Shown: positions 1 to 5,935, counted from the stretch's first letter. The stretch: 7,871 bases of DNA from an uncultured Lachnospiraceae bacterium (GCA_937915975.1 CALGGL010000264.1:1-7871), one strand, 5' to 3'. Notes: a model not told the origin generated them from the letters alone. Numbers and translations: made by a program.

Positions 1-855
1 AATTGGATTGTTCTTGAATTAAATCCGGTTAAAGACCTTTTGCTGGATTTTGCAGCTAAACTTTACAATGAAAAAAAAGCAACAGATATAATACGCGATG
101 CAAAAATTAATCTTTCTTTTTGGGGTATAGGTGTAGAAATTGCCAAGTCTGAAAAGATAACTGATATCGAAGTAGCATTGTCACGCATGCTTGAAAGTCT
201 GAAAAAACAAAATAAAAGAGTATTAATAACCATAGACGAAGCTGTCAATTCTCAAACCATGAGAGAATTTGCCAGTGCCTTTCAAATATTTATACGACAA
301 GATTTACCTTTATATCTTATAATGACCGGCTTATACGAAAATATTGATGCTCTTCAAAATGAACAGACTTTAACATTTTTACATCGTGCCCCAAAGATTT
401 TTTTAAAACCTTTAAATATAGGAAGTATAGTTAATCAATATAAAAATACATTTCATCTTGATGATGAAAACGCAAGGAAAATGGCCAAACTTACAAGAGG
501 TTATTCTTTTGCCTTCCAGGTACTTGGATATTTTACATTTGAAAATAACGGAGATTATAAATCGATTACAGATAAATACCGTGAATATCTGGATGAATAT
601 GTTTATAATAAAATTTGGTCCGAATTATCTGAAAAAGAAAAAAGAATAATGTATGCAATAGCATCTTCCAAAGGTGGAAAAATAATTGATATACGAGAAT
701 TACTTAACCTTAAGCCAAATGAATTCAGTCCCTACAGAGAGAGACTTATTAAAAGAGGTCTAATAAATGGTGATGAACGCGGAATTGTAAAATTTACACT
801 TCCATGCTTTGAAAACTATGTACTTAATAATTATTTAGGAGACGATTATGAATGA
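1..855 (+). CDS. AAA-type ATP-binding protein, 5'-truncated by window edge
   Basis: The reading frame is open from base 1, so the true start lies upstream; a TTG at 40 is only a fortuitous in-frame codon. Counting from that TTG, a Walker B strand with acidic pair (VLITIDEA) lies at residues 61-68, a sensor-like strand (LYLIMTG) at 91-97, a sensor-2/lid segment (LTRGYSFAFQVLGY) at 151-164, and a charged C-terminal part (about 195-265) that looks like a winged helix. The Walker A loop must be in the missing N-terminal part. This is the pattern of a family of single-copy AAA/ORC-like ATP-binding proteins common in Clostridia and Bifidobacteria; their cellular role is not established, and some resemble the ATPase half of mobile or defence modules. 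No membrane segment is visible. The stop (853-855) overlaps the mnmE start, so the two are probably co-transcribed and translationally coupled. Family assignment is fairly sure; function is unknown. Confidence 0.8.
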   Translation, partial: NWIVLELNPVKDLLLDFAAKLYNEKKATDIIRDAKINLSFWGIGVEIAKSEKITDIEVALSRMLESLKKQNKRVLITIDEAVNSQTMREFASAFQIFIRQDLPLYLIMTGLYENIDALQNEQTLTFLHRAPKIFLKPLNIGSIVNQYKNTFHLDDENARKMAKLTRGYSFAFQVLGYFTFENNGDYKSITDKYREYLDEYVYNKIWSELSEKEKRIMYAIASSKGGKIIDIRELLNLKPNEFSPYRERLIKRGLINGDERGIVKFTLPCFENYVLNNYLGDDYE

Positions 856-2221
856 TACAATAGCTGCCATAGCTACCGGTATGGGAAGCTCCGGCATAGG
901 AATTATAAGAATAAGCGGCGAAAAAGCTATACAGATATCCGACAAAATATTTGTGCCAAAGAACCATAATAAAAAAATCTGCAACATGGCGAGCTACACC
1001 GCTGCTTTCGGTCATATAACATATAATGATGAAGTATATGATGAGGCAGTTGCTCTTGTTATGCGTGCACCACATACCTATACAACAGAGGATGTGGTTG
1101 AATTTGACTGCCATGGCGGCATCACGGTTTTAAAGAGAATCCTTGACCTTGTGATCAGTCTCGGTGCAAGACCTGCTGAGGGAGGCGAATTTACCAAAAG
1201 AGCCTTTCTTGGTGGAAGAATTGATATGTCACAGGCAGAGGCTGTTATGGATCTTATTAATTCCAAAAATGAATTTGCTGCCAAAGCATCCCTTAGAAAA
1301 TTACAGGGTGGCTTAAGGGACATCATAGCAGACATGAGAGAAAAGCTATTATATAATATTGCCTACATTGAATCAGCTTTGGATGACCCTGAAAATTACT
1401 CTTTGGATGAATTTCCACAGGAGTTAAAAAGTGTTGTGGAAAACTTGTTGATAACTATTGATAAGTTAATTAAATCAAGCGGTAACGGACGACTTATAAA
1501 CGAGGGTATAAGAACCGTAATAGTCGGTAAACCAAATGCCGGAAAGTCCTCTGTACTAAATATGCTCCTCGATGAAGACAGAGCTATAGTAACAGACATT
1601 GAAGGAACCACCAGAGACACCCTTGAGGAATACCTGAATATAGACGGAATATCGCTAAATATCGTGGATACGGCGGGTATAAGAGACACTGATGATACCG
1701 TAGAGAAAATCGGAGTTGATAAAGCAATTGACACTCTTGAGGAGGCCGATTTAATTCTATATATCGTTGACGGAAGTGTTCCTCTAAGCGATAATGACCG
1801 TATGATAATGGACAAATTACACGGAAAAAAAGTCATAACTATCATTAATAAAAATGACATGAATGTGGTTGTGGATAAGTTGTGGATAACTAAAAATATT
1901 GATACGAAAATTGTGGAGCTTTCAGCAAAAGAAAGGACGGGCAAGGATGACTTATATAATACCCTTAAAGAAATGTTCTTCAACAATGAACTGTCCTATA
2001 ACGACGAGGTTTACATAACAAGTCTCCGCCACAAAAATCTTTTATCTGAAGCAAAAGAAAGTCTGACCAAGGTTCTAGAAAGCATTGACCTAAACATGGG
2101 CGAAGACTTCTTTACCATAGACCTTATGGCAGCATATGCCTCTCTCGGCAAAATAATAGGCGAAGAGCTTGAAGACGACCTTGTAAACAAAATCTTCTCT
2201 GAATTCTGTATGGGCAAGTAA
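848..2221 (+). CDS. mnmE: tRNA uridine-5-carboxymethylaminomethyl(34) synthesis GTPase MnmE
   Basis: 457 residues, the full length of the family. With MnmG this GTPase installs the carboxymethylaminomethyl group at C5 of wobble U34 in certain tRNAs, using a folate one-carbon unit; it is cytosolic and acts as an alpha2beta2 complex. The N-terminal folate-binding domain spans about 1-120, a helical domain follows, and the inserted G domain shows G1 GKPNAGKSS at 227-235, G2 GTTRD at 253-257, G3 DTAG at 274-277, G4 NKND at 334-337 and G5 SAK at 359-361. The C-terminus ends in FCMGK, which supplies the conserved catalytic cysteine (Cys454). All key residues are present. The ATG at 848 has AGGAG at 837-841, six bases upstream, which sits inside the end of the ATPase gene. 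The usual partner mnmG does not follow; a 789-base gene-free region does. Two DnaA-box matches lie inside the gene. Confidence 0.97.
   Translation: MNDTIAAIATGMGSSGIGIIRISGEKAIQISDKIFVPKNHNKKICNMASYTAAFGHITYNDEVYDEAVALVMRAPHTYTTEDVVEFDCHGGITVLKRILDLVISLGARPAEGGEFTKRAFLGGRIDMSQAEAVMDLINSKNEFAAKASLRKLQGGLRDIIADMREKLLYNIAYIESALDDPENYSLDEFPQELKSVVENLLITIDKLIKSSGNGRLINEGIRTVIVGKPNAGKSSVLNMLLDEDRAIVTDIEGTTRDTLEEYLNIDGISLNIVDTAGIRDTDDTVEKIGVDKAIDTLEEADLILYIVDGSVPLSDNDRMIMDKLHGKKVITIINKNDMNVVVDKLWITKNIDTKIVELSAKERTGKDDLYNTLKEMFFNNELSYNDEVYITSLRHKNLLSEAKESLTKVLESIDLNMGEDFFTIDLMAAYASLGKIIGEELEDDLVNKIFSEFCMGK
1870..1889 (-). promoter_or_regulatory. Pair of DnaA-box matches inside mnmE
   Basis: TGTGGATAA occurs at 1870-1878 and again at 1881-1889. 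Both are exact complements of the DnaA box TTATCCACA, in the same orientation and 11 bases apart, about one helical turn. A variant box (TGTGGAAAA, complement of TTTTCCACA) sits at 1435-1443, and a poorer one at 1411-1419. The bases also encode an ordinary stretch of the MnmE G domain (VVDKLWIT), so chance is possible. Eight-of-nine matches also occur at about 4857 and 7586. Binding by DnaA is inference. Confidence 0.3.
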
Positions 2222-2243
2222 ATTCTGGTTTGTCGATGTGATA

Positions 2244-2417
2244 GTCGGCAGGATATAAAGGCTGTAACTGCCGAGTAAGTTTTCTTAAGGGTGCTTATCA
2301 TATATAAGGTCTTCGAAGGACACGCTCTCGCTCGATTAACGGTCCTTCTAAAGACCTATATATGATTTCGCACCCATTTATTTTTTCTTTCGGCAGTTAC
2401 ACCAATATCCTGCCGAC
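2244..2417. repeat. Nested 174-base inverted-repeat element (MITE-like or structured RNA)
   Basis: Four sets of arms pair in nested order around one centre. They are GTCGGCAGGATAT at 2244-2256 with 2405-2417 (13 of 13), GTAACTGCCG at 2264-2273 with 2391-2400 (10 of 10), GGGTGC at 2289-2294 with 2370-2375, and a long inner stem, 2298-2321 with 2342-2365, that has one bulged base (2307) and one small internal loop. The apical loop is 2322-2341. The outermost arms look like terminal inverted repeats of a short non-autonomous element. I see no clear target-site duplication beside them and no transposase gene, so a mobile origin is inference. Alternatively it is a folded 3' end or ncRNA. Confidence 0.75.
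2289..2390 (+). terminator. Terminator-like hairpin downstream of mnmE
   Basis: The inner part of the nested structure is a strong hairpin (arms 2289-2321 and 2342-2375, closed at its base by GGGTGC/GCACCC). It is followed at once by a T-rich run, ATTTATTTTTTCTTT at 2376-2390. On the + strand this is the shape of an intrinsic terminator and would end transcription of the ATPase-mnmE unit about 70 bases after the mnmE stop. The hairpin is unusually long for a terminator, and the outer arms could compete with or reinforce it. Confidence 0.55.
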
Positions 2418-2459
2418 ACGCTGCGCGTGGTGAATATGTGTTTATATACTTCATATTTC

Positions 2460-2488
2460 TTGTGATATTAAACATATGGCTATATAAT
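2460..2488 (+). promoter_or_regulatory. Sigma-A-type promoter upstream of the 75-base array
   Basis: TTGTGA at 2460-2465 (4 of 6 to the -35 consensus), a 17-base spacer, then TATAAT at 2483-2488 (6 of 6). Transcription would begin near 2495 and run into the array that starts at 2564, with no coding region in between. In AT-rich DNA such matches also occur by chance, so confidence is moderate. Confidence 0.5.
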
Positions 2489-2563
2489 GGATAAACTTTA
2501 AACCAAATTTAATAAGCAAGAAAACAGAAAAATATAGGAGAAAATATTGCTTTCCAATAATTG

Positions 2564-2832
2564 TTTTACCTATAAAGCAAGTAATATATAATTAACTTAT
2601 AGGTAATTTATGAACTGAATCAGATTAGTGATTAAAGCTTTTACCTATAAGTTAAACACTATAAGGCAGTTTTATAGGTAAATTAAGTATTATGTCAGAT
2701 GGATTATTGTTTTTTTTACCTATAAGATTGGATACACTATGCATACTTATAGGTAAATCACGAATTATATCAGATTGATTATCGGTTATTTTACCTATAA
2801 AATGAGCAATGTGTTGCAGTCTTATAGGTAAA
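2564..2832. repeat. Four-unit, exact 75-base-period array of inverted arms
   Basis: Left arm TTTTACCTATAA starts at 2564, 2639, 2714 and 2789. Right arm TTATAGGTAAA starts at 2597, 2672, 2747 and 2822; only its last base differs in unit 1 (T at 2607). Every step is exactly 75 bases. The two arms are reverse complements over 11 bases, so each unit can form a hairpin with a loop of about 21 bases (2576-2596, 2651-2671, 2726-2746, 2801-2821). The loops differ strongly from one another. The 31-32 base stretches between units also differ, except for a CAGAT motif at 2621, 2696 and 2771 on the same 75-base step; in unit 4 it is shifted to 2853. Invariant arms with drifting filler point to selection on the arms and their spacing. 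It is not a CRISPR array: the arms alternate in orientation and no cas genes are visible. It could be a protein-binding array, a hairpin RNA, or a relic of tandem duplication. Confidence 0.9.
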
Positions 2833-2930
2833 CCAAGAATTTTGCATTCAGTCAGATGGCTTGCGTGGTTCATGCTCTGCTTTATGGTTACATCTTGATT
2901 CGATAATCCGTAAATTGTTTTAATAAGTTA

Positions 2931-2959
2931 TAGATTTTTTTTATGATAGGAAGTATAAT
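2931..2959 (+). promoter_or_regulatory. Likely promoter of the membrane protein-GGDEF pair
   Basis: TATAAT at 2954-2959 is an exact -10 match. Seventeen bases upstream the -35 position reads TAGATT (2931-2936), a weak match. Transcription would start near 2966, leaving a 5' leader of about 45 bases before the ribosome site AGGGGAG at 2996-3002 and the ATG at 3011. A second weaker candidate is TTGATT at 2895-2900 with TTTAAT at 2919-2924 (18-base spacer). Confidence 0.45.
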
Positions 2960-3010
2960 AAATGTATATGTCTTATTGGCTCAAATAGTTTCGAAAGGGG
3001 AGAATTATAT

Positions 3011-3919
3011 ATGAGACAAAATGATACAGCTCTTTATAAGATTGCCGGAATTTTTTGGGGAATTCAGACGATTCTTTCGTTGATTAACATTATATCAGAG
3101 AAGATGGAAGGATTAAGTCTTGTAGTAGGTTTGGTAATAATGGTTCTTTATGCCGTATGTACATATGGACTCTTTACGGGCGATACATACAAGTTTTATA
3201 AAAGTATAAAGATATTTGCAATAATAATATATGTTGCATGTGGAATTCTTATATTGGCTTCGTTAAGTGCTTTATCTAGGGCAGGTGGAATTGCACTGGG
3301 ATTGATAGTTATTGTTGCATTGATTATAGCAGAATTCTGGGCACTTACAAAGCTTGCGGGAATGGCTGATGATAACGAGCCGGTTGATAGATTTTGGTTT
3401 GTGCCGGGAGTTATATATGTTTTTAATACTGTTTTTTCATATGCTTTTATAAATTCTATTGCTGCAACATATAGTGTAAATTTGAGTGCTTTTGGCGGAT
3501 TGAATACTGATAATGTAATAATGGTTATTTTTGGGTTGGCAATGTATTTCATTACCGGTTATGCATTTTATGATGCGCAAAAGCAGGCTGTCGGAAATGC
3601 ACCTGCGACTCCAAATTATCAGCCGGATCAGAAAACATACAATGTTTATAATCCAAGCAGCATGAATAACGCTAATAATACGTATAATGCAAACAATATA
3701 AACAATACGTACAATGCAAATAATACGTACAGCGCAAATAATATGAACAATTCTAACAATACATACAATGCAAACAATACATACAATGCAAACAATTATT
3801 CCGGAGATAATGATGGTAATTCGGAAAACAGTTATAGTTCCGGAAGCTATAATTTAAACGGAAATATAGTTGGCGAGGAGCCTGAGAAAAAGAGTGCATT
3901 TACTTTGAAGAAAGATTAA
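3011..3919 (+). CDS. Six-helix membrane protein with Asn/Tyr-rich repeat tail, function unknown
   Basis: 302 residues; I do not recognise a named family. Hydrophobic segments lie near residues 11-28, 34-56, 67-87, 91-113, 128-150 and 167-187, so about six membrane helices with short loops are expected. From about 190 the chain becomes hydrophilic and low in complexity. Residues 217-262 are Asn, Thr, Tyr and Ala repeats (NNTYNA-type hexapeptides), followed by a Ser/Gly/Asn stretch and a short charged end (EEPEKKSAFTLKKD). With an even number of helices and a hydrophilic N-terminus, both ends are probably cytoplasmic, but this is inference. The ATG at 3011 has a strong ribosome site, AGGGGAG at 2996-3002. 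The stop TAA shares its last base with the ATG of the GGDEF gene, so the two are likely one operon. The protein might sense or localise the cyclase; nothing in the sequence proves it. Confidence 0.85.
   Translation: MRQNDTALYKIAGIFWGIQTILSLINIISEKMEGLSLVVGLVIMVLYAVCTYGLFTGDTYKFYKSIKIFAIIIYVACGILILASLSALSRAGGIALGLIVIVALIIAEFWALTKLAGMADDNEPVDRFWFVPGVIYVFNTVFSYAFINSIAATYSVNLSAFGGLNTDNVIMVIFGLAMYFITGYAFYDAQKQAVGNAPATPNYQPDQKTYNVYNPSSMNNANNTYNANNINNTYNANNTYSANNMNNSNNTYNANNTYNANNYSGDNDGNSENSYSSGSYNLNGNIVGEEPEKKSAFTLKKD
3674..3790 (+). repeat. 18-base coding repeat, Asn-rich tail
   Basis: Five near-identical 18-base units (consensus AAYAATACRTACAATGCA) start at 3674, 3701, 3719, 3755 and 3773, the last two being identical and adjacent. 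They encode NNTYNA hexapeptides in the tail of the membrane protein, separated in places by 9 or 18 extra bases of similar Asn codons. Because the unit is a multiple of three, gain or loss of copies keeps the frame, so the tail length may vary among strains. Confidence 0.85.
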
Positions 3920-4962
3920 TGAGTTTAAAGAAGACTGATGCATTAGAAGAATATATAGTGGAGGATTGCAAAGAGGTTAGCAGAAAATTTTATAGGGAGG
4001 GTTTTGTTATGGAAGAGTTAAAAACTATCGAAGAGCTTGCCAAGCTTTCGGAAGAAGACTTTATGACCGGGCTTCTTAACAGAAGAGGCGGACTCAGAAG
4101 AATTGATGAGTATATCAAGGATAATCCGGATTCAAAATGTGCGTTTATAATATTTGATGGTGATAATTTTAAGAAAATTAATGATACCTTCGGACATCAA
4201 TGCGGGGATAGTGTAATTATAAGCAGCGCACAGGAAATCAGAAGACAGTTTTCAAAAAAAGGAATAATCTTCAGACTTGGCGGGGATGAATTTGTTGTTT
4301 TTTATAAGGATGTAAATCTTGACAGACTTAAGGAAAAACTGAATGAGTTCCAGGCAATATGCAATAAGGCGAGTGTGATTGGCAGTAAAAAGGTAGCATT
4401 TACATTTTCGATTGGGGTTTCTATCTATCCGGACAACGGTAAAAATTTCGACGAACTGATGAAGCATGCGGATGATGCTTTGTATAAGGCAAAGTATGAC
4501 GGAAGAGCCAGATATTATTTTTATAGTGATAAAATGATTTTGCCTAATCGTGAGCAGTTTATGTTTGATTTGGACGAGTTCTCGAGAGGTCTTCCGGGAG
4601 GATTTTTTGTATACGAAGCATCCGGAGATGAAAGGCTTCTTTATGTAGGAGATTCTCTTATAAAAATGTACAACTGTCATAATATAGATGAATTCAGAGA
4701 GCATGTAGGTAACAGCTTTAGAGGTATGGTTCATCCTGATGACCTCGAGCGGGCAGAAAAGGAAATATATGAGCAGCAGTTTAATACACCTCAAAATGTA
4801 AACAGAATGGACTACGTAAGATACAGGATAGTTTGTAAAAACGGTGAGGTAAAAACTGTGGATGATTACGGACATCTTGTTCATGATATAAATTACGGAA
4901 TGGTGTATTACGTATTTTTGCTTGACCTTGAAGACCATATTTTCAAGGAGACAAGAGCATAA
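3919..4962 (+). CDS. Diguanylate cyclase, GGDEF domain with C-terminal PAS-like domain
   Basis: 347 residues from the first ATG. The GGDEF domain (about 45-203) makes cyclic di-GMP from two GTP. DFMTGLLNRRG at 47-57 opens the domain, FDGDNFKKINDTFGH at 79-93 is the metal/nucleotide-binding region, and the signature GGDEF at 121-125 is intact, so it should be active. The inhibitory I-site (RxxD just before the signature) is replaced by KKGI at 113-116, so product feedback through that site is not expected. From about 212 a PAS_3-like fold follows (LPGGFFVYEA at 225-234, VHPDDL at 271-276, YRIVCKNGEV at 302-311), placed after rather than before the catalytic domain. There is no membrane segment; the protein is probably cytosolic. 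Two starts are possible: ATG 3919, overlapping the previous stop by one base but with only a weak purine-rich ribosome site, or ATG 4009 (residue 31) with a much better site. Residues 1-30 look like a plausible helix, so I keep the longer form. Confidence 0.9.
   Translation: MSLKKTDALEEYIVEDCKEVSRKFYREGFVMEELKTIEELAKLSEEDFMTGLLNRRGGLRRIDEYIKDNPDSKCAFIIFDGDNFKKINDTFGHQCGDSVIISSAQEIRRQFSKKGIIFRLGGDEFVVFYKDVNLDRLKEKLNEFQAICNKASVIGSKKVAFTFSIGVSIYPDNGKNFDELMKHADDALYKAKYDGRARYYFYSDKMILPNREQFMFDLDEFSRGLPGGFFVYEASGDERLLYVGDSLIKMYNCHNIDEFREHVGNSFRGMVHPDDLERAEKEIYEQQFNTPQNVNRMDYVRYRIVCKNGEVKTVDDYGHLVHDINYGMVYYVFLLDLEDHIFKETRA
3994..4000 (+). promoter_or_regulatory. Strong internal ribosome site favouring ATG 4009 for the GGDEF gene
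   Basis: AGGGAGG at 3994-4000 is eight bases before an in-frame ATG at 4009. The first ATG (3919) has only GAAGAAAG nearby. If this site is the real one, the protein is 317 residues, still with complete GGDEF and PAS-like domains, and the gap to the membrane-protein gene is 89 bases. Confidence 0.5.
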
Positions 4963-5040
4963 ACTTCAAAAGAACAGGAACATAAAATCAAGAGGAAAAT
5001 ATAATATGGAATTCAAAAGAACAATGGACCAAAAAATCGG

Positions 5041-5069
5041 TTGAAATAATGAAGAAATATAAGTATAAT
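5041..5069 (+). promoter_or_regulatory. Sigma-A-type promoter for the pseudouridine synthase gene
   Basis: TTGAAA at 5041-5046 (5 of 6), a 17-base spacer and TATAAT at 5064-5069 (6 of 6). This is the best promoter match in the window. Transcription from about 5076 would leave a leader of roughly 100 A-rich bases before the ATG at 5180. The surrounding spacer 4963-5179 holds no convincing gene; it contains a 12-base direct repeat (TTCAAAAGAACA at 4965-4976 and 5012-5023). Confidence 0.6.
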
Positions 5070-5179
5070 AGGAAAGCGTTTATAAAAACGGTAATAAAAT
5101 AATACGAAATAAAACAACCGAAAAGCATAGATAATGAGCTAAAAGAAATAAAAATTATGATAAAAAATAAGGAAACAAC

Positions 5180-5881
5180 ATGAGACTTGATATATTGTAC
5201 GAAGATGACCATATGATAGTCTGTGTAAAACCGCCGGGAGTTCCGTCCCAGGCAGATAAAACCAATGACGAGGATATGGTTACGATAGTTAAAAATTATA
5301 TATTTGATAAGCAGGAGTCAAATGACGAACCATATGTTGCGATGCTCCACAGACTTGACAGACCGGTGGGCGGAGTTATGATATTTGCCAAGGATAAGGA
5401 TACTGCGGCGAAGCTTTCAAAGCAGCAGACGGACGGCACTATGGTAAAGTATTATCAGGCAGTGCTTACGGGAGAACTTCCCGAGGAGTATGGTGAGCTT
5501 TCCGATTATATGGTCAAGGATGCAAAGACCAATATGTCCAAGATTTGTAAAGAGGACACAGAGGGTGCAAAAAAGGCTGAGCTTACATATGAGCTTTTGG
5601 ATGAATTTGAAACCGACGAAGGAATTTTAAGCTATGTGCTTATAGAACTTTTGACCGGCAGACATCACCAGATAAGAGTACAGATGGCAAACTTGGGTTG
5701 CGGAGTCTGGGGAGATTCAAAGTATAATCCGAAGTTTAAAAAGCTTAAAAAGAAAGTTAAGCAGATAGCACTTTTTTCATCTCGAATTGAACTTGACCAC
5801 CCCGCAACGGGTGAGCGGATGGTATTTAAAAAGGAGCCTTACGGTAAGGCGTTCGATGTAATCGAGATGGATGAATTTTAA
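5180..5881 (+). CDS. RluA-family RNA pseudouridine synthase
   Basis: 233 residues. Enzymes of this family turn specific uridines of rRNA or tRNA into pseudouridine without a cofactor. The catalytic motif HRLDR is at 57-61 with the nucleophilic Asp60, followed by [11 protein letters not shown], where the family more often has T-S-G. The second signature TGRHHQIR is at 159-166, and the C-terminal strand [12 protein letters not shown] is at 197-208. The chain begins directly with the catalytic fold ([16 protein letters not shown], 5-20), so it lacks the S4 RNA-binding domain of RluC/RluD and resembles the short RluA/TruC-like group. Its target base cannot be told from sequence. The ATG at 5180 has AAGGAA at 5169-5174, five bases upstream. 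A promoter lies at 5041-5069. It is followed 61 bases later by proS, with a hairpin in between. Confidence 0.93.
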   Translation: MRLDILYEDDHMIVCVKPPGVPSQADKTNDEDMVTIVKNYIFDKQESNDEPYVAMLHRLDRPVGGVMIFAKDKDTAAKLSKQQTDGTMVKYYQAVLTGELPEEYGELSDYMVKDAKTNMSKICKEDTEGAKKAELTYELLDEFETDEGILSYVLIELLTGRHHQIRVQMANLGCGVWGDSKYNPKFKKLKKKVKQIALFSSRIELDHPATGERMVFKKEPYGKAFDVIEMDEF

Positions 5882-5886
5882 AGAAC

Positions 5887-5912
5887 AGACGAAAAAAGTG
5901 ATTCGTCTTTTT
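5887..5912 (+). terminator. Short terminator-like hairpin between rluA-type gene and proS
   Basis: AGACGAA at 5887-5893 pairs with TTCGTCT at 5902-5908 around an eight-base loop, and TTTT follows at 5909-5912. The stem is only seven pairs and the T run is short, so it is a weak terminator or attenuator. It is not large enough for a T-box leader. Some read-through into proS is likely, unless proS has its own promoter, which I cannot identify. Confidence 0.45.
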
Positions 5913-5930
5913 ATCAATTATAGTAAAAAT

Positions 5931-5935
5931 AGGAG
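5931..5935 (+). promoter_or_regulatory. Ribosome site fixing the proS start at 5943
   Basis: AGGAG at 5931-5935 is seven bases before ATG 5943. The frame is also open further upstream to an ATG at 5871, but that start would lie inside the end of the previous gene and adds 24 residues unlike the family's N-terminus. The 5943 start gives the normal [18 protein letters not shown] beginning. Confidence 0.85.

Larger units (their letters stand above)
2222..3010. other. 789-base gene-free region with structured elements
   Basis: No convincing protein gene lies on either strand between mnmE and the membrane-protein gene. From left to right it contains a nested inverted-repeat structure (2244-2417) with an inner terminator-like hairpin, a small separate hairpin at 2417-2429, a promoter candidate (2460-2488), an AT-rich stretch, a 75-base-period array (2564-2832), about 100 bases with no recognised signal, and a promoter plus ribosome site for the gene at 3011. 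It is by far the longest gene-free stretch in the window, while the other gene joints are overlaps or gaps of 10 to about 220 bases. Confidence 0.85.

Noticed and set aside
824..1114. Minus-strand open frame of 96 codons across the ATPase/mnmE joint
   Set aside because: It lies opposite clearly coding mnmE sequence and has no recognisable domain; a shadow frame.
1396..1986. Minus-strand open frame of 196 codons
   Set aside because: It is fully antisense to the MnmE G domain, whose motifs are all intact; Ser/Ile-rich content is typical of a shadow frame.
2547..2591. 14-codon frame from TTG with AGGAG at 2536-2540
   Set aside because: It is very short, has a non-ATG start and runs into the first array arm; the AGGAG is easily chance in this purine-rich stretch.
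2564..2832. CRISPR array
   Set aside because: Repeated arms are only 11-12 bases and alternate in orientation, spacers are of two fixed lengths (about 21 and 31), linkers share a motif, and no cas gene is visible.
2652..2873. Minus-strand open frame of 73 codons across the array, with 25-residue repeats (LPI and IGK motifs)
   Set aside because: The 75-base period is a multiple of three, so repeats appear in any open frame. Arm codons show no synonymous change, the frame stops before unit 1, and I see no ribosome site; the constraint looks nucleotide-level, not coding.
4252..4938. Minus-strand open frame of 228 codons
   Set aside because: It is antisense to the GGDEF/PAS-like gene and has no family features.
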